Source of the DNA: Rhodococcus sp. Leaf278
GTDB taxonomy: Bacteria; Actinomycetota; Actinomycetes; Mycobacteriales; Mycobacteriaceae
Direction: 5' to 3'
Length of the DNA: 64,000 bases
NCBI RefSeq assembly: GCF_001426085.1
Contig: NZ_LMRR01000012.1
Coordinates: forward strand, 3,318 to 67,317
The notes beneath the pieces were generated by a model. That model saw only the letters and a list, made by a program, of their open reading frames with translations. It searched no databases and was not told the origin of the DNA. How positions within the stretch are numbered: position 1 is the stretch's first letter; each line of letters begins with the position of its first letter. A program made the translations under genes and the position numbers. Shown here one piece after another: positions 58,439 to 64,000 of this stretch.

Positions 58439-58486
58439 TACACCACACGCCCCTCACTCGACGTCGAGTGAGGGGCGTGTGGTGTA
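58439..58486. terminator. Perfect 48-bp palindrome acting as terminator
   Basis: TACACCACACGCCCCTCACT followed by CGAC, then its exact reverse complement, with no spacer. It lies between convergent DUF3107 and TetR genes. A transcript would form a 22-bp GC-rich hairpin with a 4-nt loop. Confidence 0.85.
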
Positions 58487-58501
58487 AGCGAACAGAAATT
58501 T

Positions 58502-59266
<765 letters not shown>

Positions 59267-59363
59267 TCACGGGCAACGATACGCGTGGCGTCCCGCACGG
59301 TCGGGATCCTGGGGGACCGGACGCGAATTGCGTCGAAGTCGGATCACGTCCGACGGTTTGTTT

Positions 59364-59380
59364 GTACGATGTTTCCGTAC
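59364..59380. promoter_or_regulatory. Candidate TetR operator in the 300-bp divergent gap
   Basis: GTACG-ATGTTTC-CGTAC inverted repeat between the TetR and DUF3152 genes. Apart from this I see nothing distinctive in 59156-59455. Weak evidence. Confidence 0.3.
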
Positions 59381-59455
59381 CGAGAACCCGATAGTTCCAG
59401 TCTCGTTGTCGGCGTGCCGAACGGCGAGCGGTGAGGATTGTGAGATCGTGATCGA

Positions 59456-60535
59456 GTGACTGACCGAGGCGGGCCGCGTACTCGCGGTGGTGTGCAGTCG
59501 GGCGGCGTCGACGACGAGTACGACGATCGGTCGGACGATTTTCCACGCACGGTGGGTAGCCGCGGATCTCATCAACCACTGCGCGCGCAGTGGGATCCGA
59601 CGCAGCGTGAAGTAAAGCAACGCACGCCACGACCTGACCGCGACGTCCGCAAACAGAGCAAGATCGGAAAGTTCGCCTCGACGTACGGCTGGCGGGCATA
59701 TGCGGTCCCCATCCTGATCGTGGTCACTGCGCTCGTGATTTTCGACGCCGTGCGCACCGGCGACCCGGTCACCGGCAACGTTGCGCAGTCCACCAACGCC
59801 GATCCCGGGTTCGGCACTCTGAGCTCCGATACGACGTCGGGGACCGGAGTCATCGGTGTCCCGCCACAGGCGGACGGCAATTTCGCATCGTCGATCTCCT
59901 CGGGTGAACTACCGGACGGCGGCCCCTTCGCGGTCCAAGGTGCCGGAACGTGGCACACCGTGGCCGGTTCCACCGAACAGGTGGGCCAGGGGACCGAGCG
60001 GGTGTTCACGTACACGGTCGAGGTGGAGGACGGTGTCGACACGGTCGGATTCGGCGGCGACGAGTCGTTCGGCCGTCTGGTGGACCAGACGCTCGCCAAT
60101 CCCAAGAGTTGGACGAACGACCCGCGATTCGCGTTTCGGCGAATCGATCAGGGTGACCCCGATTTCAGGATCTCTCTGACGTCGCAGATGTCGATCCGGC
60201 AGGCGTGCGGTTACGACATTCAACTCGAGGTCTCCTGCTACAACCCGGGCATCGAACGAGTCGTTCTGAACGAGCCGAGATGGGTTCGCGGAGCGATCTC
60301 GTTCCAGGGCGACATCGGTTCGTACCGCCAGTATCAGATCAACCACGAGGTCGGCCACGCAATCGGCTACCAGCAGCATCAGCCGTGCGAGGCCGACGGT
60401 GGCCTGGCACCGGTGATGATGCAACAGACCTTCGGCACGTCCAACGACGACATCGCGCGCTTGGATCCGGAAGGCGTCGTACCCATGGACGGCAAGACAT
60501 GTCGATTCAATCCGTGGCCGTACCCGCGAGCGTGA
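59456..60535 (+). CDS. DUF3152 zinc-metalloprotease-like membrane protein (Rv3207c-like)
   Basis: 359 residues. Charged N-terminus (1-75), one membrane helix (YAVPILIVVTALVIFDAV), then an extracytoplasmic domain with the metzincin-like motif NHEVGHAIGYQQHQPC: HExxHxxGxxxH with three His ligands. A conserved FRISLTSQMSIRQACGY and C-terminal VPMDGKTCRFNPWPYP follow. Protease activity is inferred only from the motif. GTG start at 59456, with GAGG about 20 nt upstream; the true start may lie slightly downstream. Confidence 0.86.
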   Translation: MTDRGGPRTRGGVQSGGVDDEYDDRSDDFPRTVGSRGSHQPLRAQWDPTQREVKQRTPRPDRDVRKQSKIGKFASTYGWRAYAVPILIVVTALVIFDAVRTGDPVTGNVAQSTNADPGFGTLSSDTTSGTGVIGVPPQADGNFASSISSGELPDGGPFAVQGAGTWHTVAGSTEQVGQGTERVFTYTVEVEDGVDTVGFGGDESFGRLVDQTLANPKSWTNDPRFAFRRIDQGDPDFRISLTSQMSIRQACGYDIQLEVSCYNPGIERVVLNEPRWVRGAISFQGDIGSYRQYQINHEVGHAIGYQQHQPCEADGGLAPVMMQQTFGTSNDDIARLDPEGVVPMDGKTCRFNPWPYPRA

Positions 60536-60628
60536 ATCGGCTGGGTTTCGGCGTAGCCGGGGATTAGATTCGAACACGGCGATCGGGATCACCGGCCGTC
60601 GTGTCGAGTCGAGGAGCGTCGCTGCACC

Positions 60629-61795
60629 GTGGTCCACCTACCGCCGCTGGTCGAACCTGCGGGCGAGCTGACGCCCGAGGACGTCGCGCGATACAGCCGT
60701 CATCTGATCATTCCCAGCGTGGGCATGGATGGTCAGAAGCGCCTGCGCAACGCCCGTGTACTCGTCATCGGTGCCGGGGGACTGGGTTCACCTGCATTGC
60801 TCTATCTGGCAGCCGCTGGTGTCGGGACTCTGGGAATCGTCGAATTCGACGAGGTCGAACTGTCCAACTTGCAACGACAGATCATCCACGGCCGATCCGA
60901 CGTGGGTCGTTCGAAAGCCGACAGTGCCAGGGACTCGATACTCGAGCTCAACGACGGAGTCGAGGTGACGCTGCACCGTGTTCGGCTCGACTCGTCCAAC
61001 GCGGTCGAGCTGTTCGCGCACTACGACCTCGTGCTCGATGGAACCGACAACTTCGCTACTCGATACCTCGTGAACGACGCGGCCGCGCTGGTGGGCATCC
61101 CGTACGTGTGGGGTTCGATCTATCGGTTCGAAGGCCAGGTGTCGGTGTTCTGGGATGCAGCGCCTGGGGGAGTCGGTATCAACTATCGCGACCTGTACCC
61201 CGAGGCTCCGCCGCCGGGAATGGTGCCGTCGTGTGCAGAAGGTGGCGTACTGGGAGTGCTGTGCGCTTCGATCGGTTCGATTATGGTGACCGAGGCCATC
61301 AAGTTGATCACCGGAATCGGCGAGACGCTGTTGGGTCGATTGATGATCTACGACGCACTGGCGATGAACTACAGAACGGTGCGGTTGACCCGCGATCCGC
61401 ATCGAACTCCGATCACCGAGTTGATCGACTACGAGGCATTCTGCGGAGTTGTCTCGGCTGCCGAACCCGCCGGCGAGGTAGTTACTCCTGTGCAGCTGCG
61501 GGCGATGATGGAGTCCGGGCGCGAGGTAGCTCTGATCGACGTGCGTGAACCGGTCGAGTGGGACATCGTTCGCATCGACGGCGCACGCCTGATTCCCAAG
61601 GATCGAATCCTCTCCGGTGCGGCCATGGCCGAGCTGCCGCAGCACGTGCCGATCGTGCTCTACTGCAAAACCGGTATCAGGTCCGCAGAGGTGCTCGATG
61701 CAGTGGTCGGTGCCGGTTTTTCCGACGCGTCCCATCTGCAAGGCGGAATAGTGGAGTGGGCCAAGCAAATCGACCCCGGTTTGCCTATCTACTGA
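60629..61795 (+). CDS. moeZ: Adenylyltransferase/sulfurtransferase MoeZ (MoeB + rhodanese)
   Basis: 388 residues. N-terminal ThiF/MoeB E1-like domain with IGAGGLGSPALLYLAAAGVG and QRQIIHGRSDVGRSKADSAR; C-terminal rhodanese with active Cys in VLYCKTGIRSAEVLDAVVGA. It adenylates and thiocarboxylates MoaD/ThiS-type sulfur carriers for molybdenum cofactor and other pathways. The GTG start 60629 gives the family length. Homologous to MoeB1/Rv3206c. Confidence 0.93.
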   Translation: MVHLPPLVEPAGELTPEDVARYSRHLIIPSVGMDGQKRLRNARVLVIGAGGLGSPALLYLAAAGVGTLGIVEFDEVELSNLQRQIIHGRSDVGRSKADSARDSILELNDGVEVTLHRVRLDSSNAVELFAHYDLVLDGTDNFATRYLVNDAAALVGIPYVWGSIYRFEGQVSVFWDAAPGGVGINYRDLYPEAPPPGMVPSCAEGGVLGVLCASIGSIMVTEAIKLITGIGETLLGRLMIYDALAMNYRTVRLTRDPHRTPITELIDYEAFCGVVSAAEPAGEVVTPVQLRAMMESGREVALIDVREPVEWDIVRIDGARLIPKDRILSGAAMAELPQHVPIVLYCKTGIRSAEVLDAVVGAGFSDASHLQGGIVEWAKQIDPGLPIY

Positions 61796-61842
61796 GGCGG
61801 TGCGCGTGTGCGCGTCGTCCGCAGTGGCGCAGCGATCGGCGG

Positions 61843-61848
61843 TAGCGT
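61843..61848 (+). promoter_or_regulatory. Putative -10 box for a leaderless TIGR02569-gene transcript
   Basis: TAGCGT, 7 nt before the GTG at 61856; supports that start over GTG 61847. Confidence 0.35.
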
Positions 61849-61855
61849 GGCCAGC

Positions 61856-62710
61856 GTGAGCTCTGTCGAACCCCCTCAGCACGTGATCTCTACGTTCGGG
61901 CTGCGCGATGTCGAGCCGGCACCCCTCGGAGCGGACTGGGACGGAGGGTGGCGTTTGGGTGATGTCGTGCTGTCTCCGGTAGCAGACCACGCCCGCGCAG
62001 CCTGGTCGGCCAAGGTGCGTGAGACGTTGACGGTCGACGGAGTTCGTCTCGCTCGCCCTGTTCGGTCCACCGACGGTCGGTACGTCGTGTCTGGCTGGCG
62101 TGCAGACACGTTCGTCGCCGGCGAACCCGAGCCCCGGCACGACGAGGTGGTCTCGTTGTCGTTGCGTCTGCACTCGGCGACGGCGCAACTCGAGCGTCCT
62201 CGCTTCTTGGTTCAGCCACCCGTTGCGCCGTGGGCGGATGTGGACGTGTTCGTCGCGGCCGACAGAGCCGCGTGGGAAGCCGTCCCGCTCCGGTCGGCGC
62301 GCGGTGCAGGCGCACCCGAGCCGTCCTCCAGTGACGGCAAAAGCAGTCTCGAATTGGTCAAACAACTTGCGACACTGCGCAAACCCGTCGAGTCGCCGGA
62401 TCAACTGGTACACGGTGACCTGTTCGGAACGGTGCTGTTCTCGGGCAGCGACGCACCCGGAATAAGCGACATCACCCCGTATTGGCGGCCGGCACCGTGG
62501 GCTGCCGGCGTGGCGGTGGTGGATGCGCTGTCCTGGGGGGACGCCGACGACGGCTTGGTGGGTCGCTGGGACGATCTACCCGAGTGGCCACAGATGTTGC
62601 TGCGCGCGTTGATGTTTCGTCTCGCCGTTCACGCGCTTCATCCGCGTTCGACGTCGGAGGCCTTTCCTGGTCTGGCTCGAACAGCGGACCTGGTGCGCCT
62701 CATTCTGTGA
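61856..62710 (+). CDS. TIGR02569 family protein (Rv3205c-like)
   Basis: 284 residues from GTG 61856 (VSSVEPPQHVISTFGLRDVE). Resembles a degenerate aminoglycoside-phosphotransferase/kinase fold (LVHGDLFGTVLFSGSDAPGI with the H-x-D-L-x motif), found in actinobacteria only. Function unknown. It follows moeZ by 60 bp and overlaps the convergent regulator gene by 11 bp. Confidence 0.82.
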   Translation: MSSVEPPQHVISTFGLRDVEPAPLGADWDGGWRLGDVVLSPVADHARAAWSAKVRETLTVDGVRLARPVRSTDGRYVVSGWRADTFVAGEPEPRHDEVVSLSLRLHSATAQLERPRFLVQPPVAPWADVDVFVAADRAAWEAVPLRSARGAGAPEPSSSDGKSSLELVKQLATLRKPVESPDQLVHGDLFGTVLFSGSDAPGISDITPYWRPAPWAAGVAVVDALSWGDADDGLVGRWDDLPEWPQMLLRALMFRLAVHALHPRSTSEAFPGLARTADLVRLIL

Positions 62711-63440
62711 ATTCCGCTGCGCCGGCCGGTTGTTCGGACAGTTCGTGGAACAGTGATCGGGCAGCATCCGTCGCTCGAGCGGCGTCACCGTCGATGACTG
62801 CCTCGACCAGCGCGGTGTGCTCGGCCACGTAGTCGTCGTCGTGGTCGAGGAAATGATCCGTCATCGCCTCGTGGATGACCGGAAGCAGCGAGTCGTAGAA
62901 CTCCAGATAGATAGCGTTGTGGCTTGCTGCGACGATGGCGCGATGCAGCTGCGCGTCGATCCGGACGGCGTCCGCGAGAGGAGCCTCGTTCGACCACGCC
63001 GCGTTGCGATCCTCGAGTGCGCTCAGCATGACTCGTATATCTTCGTGGTCGCGTCGATCCGCGGCGAGCGCGGCCGCAGTGACTTCGAGTGTCTCGCGGA
63101 GTTCGGTGACGTCACGGTGCCGGGCATCGGAGAAGTACTTACCCAGGGTGCCGCCGACGTCCGAGCAGGTCATGACGAACGTGCCCGAACCCTGCCTTCG
63201 CTCGACCATGCCGGCGTGTACGAGAGCCTGGACCGCTTCGCGAACGGTGTTTCGACCGGTGCCGGTGATTTCGCAGAGTTCCGGCTCGGTGGGGATGCGG
63301 GTGCCCACCGGCCATCTCCGCGACGTGATCTCGTCGCGCAGCTGAGCGGTGACCTGGGTGATCAGGCTCGATCGCTGGACCTGCCGCACGTGGGCTCCTC
63401 GGGCTGTGAATGTTTTGCCGTCGATAGTAATGCTTTGCAC
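62700..63440 (-). CDS. GntR/FadR-family transcriptional regulator
   Basis: 246 residues. N-terminal winged helix (QLRDEITSRRWPVGTRIPTE ... TVREAVQALVHAGMVERRQG) and C-terminal FCD ligand-binding domain with metal-type residues (DAQLHRAIVAASHN, LEFYDSLLPVIHEAM, EHTALVEAVIDGDAARA). GTG 63440 is the longest start; a GTG at 63389 is possible. Divergent from the CynX-like transporter with only 30 bp between them, so it very likely regulates that transporter. The effector is unknown. Confidence 0.9.
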   Translation of the reverse strand: MQSITIDGKTFTARGAHVRQVQRSSLITQVTAQLRDEITSRRWPVGTRIPTEPELCEITGTGRNTVREAVQALVHAGMVERRQGSGTFVMTCSDVGGTLGKYFSDARHRDVTELRETLEVTAAALAADRRDHEDIRVMLSALEDRNAAWSNEAPLADAVRIDAQLHRAIVAASHNAIYLEFYDSLLPVIHEAMTDHFLDHDDDYVAEHTALVEAVIDGDAARATDAARSLFHELSEQPAGAAEFTE

Positions 63441-63442
63441 CC

Positions 63443-63457
63443 GATGATCCGGTCATC
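63443..63457. promoter_or_regulatory. Candidate FadR-type operator between the regulator and transporter
   Basis: GATGA-TCCGG-TCATC inverted repeat. It overlaps the -10 box TAGGAT of the regulator (63455-63460, minus strand) and lies just upstream of TATGAT (63459-63464), a -10 box for the transporter. Confidence 0.5.
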
Positions 63458-63458
63458 C

Positions 63459-63464
63459 TATGAT
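63459..63464 (+). promoter_or_regulatory. Putative -10 box for the leaderless transporter transcript
   Basis: TATGAT, 6 nt before the GTG at 63471. Confidence 0.4.
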
Positions 63465-63470
63465 TACGTG

Positions 63471-64000
63471 GTGAGTGCGCCAACCGTGTCCGAGACCACC
63501 CCGACCGGCATTTCGCTCGTCCGCGGCCGCATATTGGTGTTCGCCGCCATCGTCCTTTCTGCCCTGACGTTGCGCGCTGCGGTGACGTCGATCAGTCCGC
63601 TGTTCGGCAGGATCGGCACCGACCTCCACTTCGGCTCCACGGTGATCGGCGTCGTCGGTATGTTGCCGCCGGCGATGTTCGCCGTGTTCGGATTGGCGAC
63701 GCCGTTTCTCGCCAAGCGCACCGGCCTCGAGCGAGCTGCGCTGCTGGCCATGGGACTCACCACCCTCGGTATGGCCACTCGGGCGTTTGCACCGAACACC
63801 GTCTCGTTGCTCGTGCTGTCCGCAATCGCCCTCGCGGGCATGGGGATCGGGAATGTCGTCATCCCGCCTCTGGTGAAGCGGTACTTCTCGGATCGACTCG
63901 CGTTGGTCAGCACCATCTACATCTGTGTCATGCAGGTCAGCACCATGGTTCCGCCTCTGCTGGCCGTGCCTGTGGCCGACGCTCATGGTTGGCGCGTGTC
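63471..64000 (+). CDS. CynX/NimT-type MFS transporter, N-terminal part
   Basis: About 176 residues, cut off by the window end. Begins VSAPTVSETTPTGISLVRGR (GTG 63471; GTG 63468 also possible). Hydrophobic helices include VFAAIVLSALTLRAAVTSIS, VIGVVGMLPPAMFAVFGLAT and LLVLSAIALAGMGIGNVVIP. The spacing and the LRAAVTSISPL pattern fit the CynX/NimT branch of the MFS, used for cyanate, nitroimidazole or small organic anions. Divergent from the FadR-type regulator. Confidence 0.85.
   Translation, partial: MSAPTVSETTPTGISLVRGRILVFAAIVLSALTLRAAVTSISPLFGRIGTDLHFGSTVIGVVGMLPPAMFAVFGLATPFLAKRTGLERAALLAMGLTTLGMATRAFAPNTVSLLVLSAIALAGMGIGNVVIPPLVKRYFSDRLALVSTIYICVMQVSTMVPPLLAVPVADAHGWRV

Overview
This is a 64 kb piece of a high-GC actinobacterial chromosome. 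Gene content and order point to the Mycobacteriales, most likely Rhodococcus or a close relative; this is an inference from synteny and protein resemblance, since no search was run. Long stretches follow the gene order I know from Mycobacterium tuberculosis Rv3280 (accD5) down to about Rv3205c. Genes are dense, many neighbours overlap by 1-8 bp, and GTG starts are common. I see no rRNA, tRNA, insertion sequence, prophage or CRISPR array.

Layout. 0-6.7 kb: accD5 start, birA, a PH-domain membrane protein, a two-component system, a GtrA protein, purK-purE and a small HExxH protein. 6.7-12.2 kb: cell-envelope genes (TIGR03089 protein, LCP ligase, rmlD, wbbL, mannose-1-phosphate guanylyltransferase). 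12.2-15.2 kb: coenzyme F420 genes fbiA-fbiB with a coupled NUDIX hydrolase. 15.2-21.1 kb: whiB2, small conserved genes, phosphomannomutase, a TobH-like protein and manA. 21.3-26.4 kb: amino-acid permease, an alkB without rubredoxin genes, S-adenosylhomocysteinase, tmk. 26.4-35.4 kb: mtrA-mtrB-lpqB, a ComF-like gene, hpf and secA. 35.4-42.3 kb: a lipid block (WS/DGAT acyltransferase, a flavin/2Fe-2S reductase and two tandem acyl-lipid desaturases). 42.3-46.4 kb: rsgA, aroA, ybaK, sigH-rshA and a 24-residue ribosomal protein bL37 gene. 46.5-51.6 kb: a biotinyl-domain protein, pdtaS, whiB1, a diacylglycerol kinase family gene and small genes. 51.7-64 kb: MFS exporter, ParA-like ATPase, PQQ-type beta-propeller protein, DEAD-box helicase, ferritin-like protein, DUF3107, TetR regulator, DUF3152 protease-like protein, moeZ, TIGR02569 protein, and a divergent FadR-type regulator/CynX-type transporter pair cut by the window end.

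Most of the window is conserved core chromosome. Four non-routine signals stand out. (1) Four copies of an operator-like sequence, TTACG-N4-CGTAGG, lie in front of the reductase and both desaturase genes and nowhere else that I noticed; they look like one regulon. (2) A 34-bp tandem repeat array sits at 49.86-49.98 kb, and 24 identical bases of its unit are embedded in-frame in the N-terminal coding sequence of purE. (3) At least a dozen genes have a TANNNT -10 box only 6-8 nt before the start codon, predicting leaderless mRNAs. (4) sigH has a SigH-type promoter plus two good start sites, predicting a long and a short isoform.
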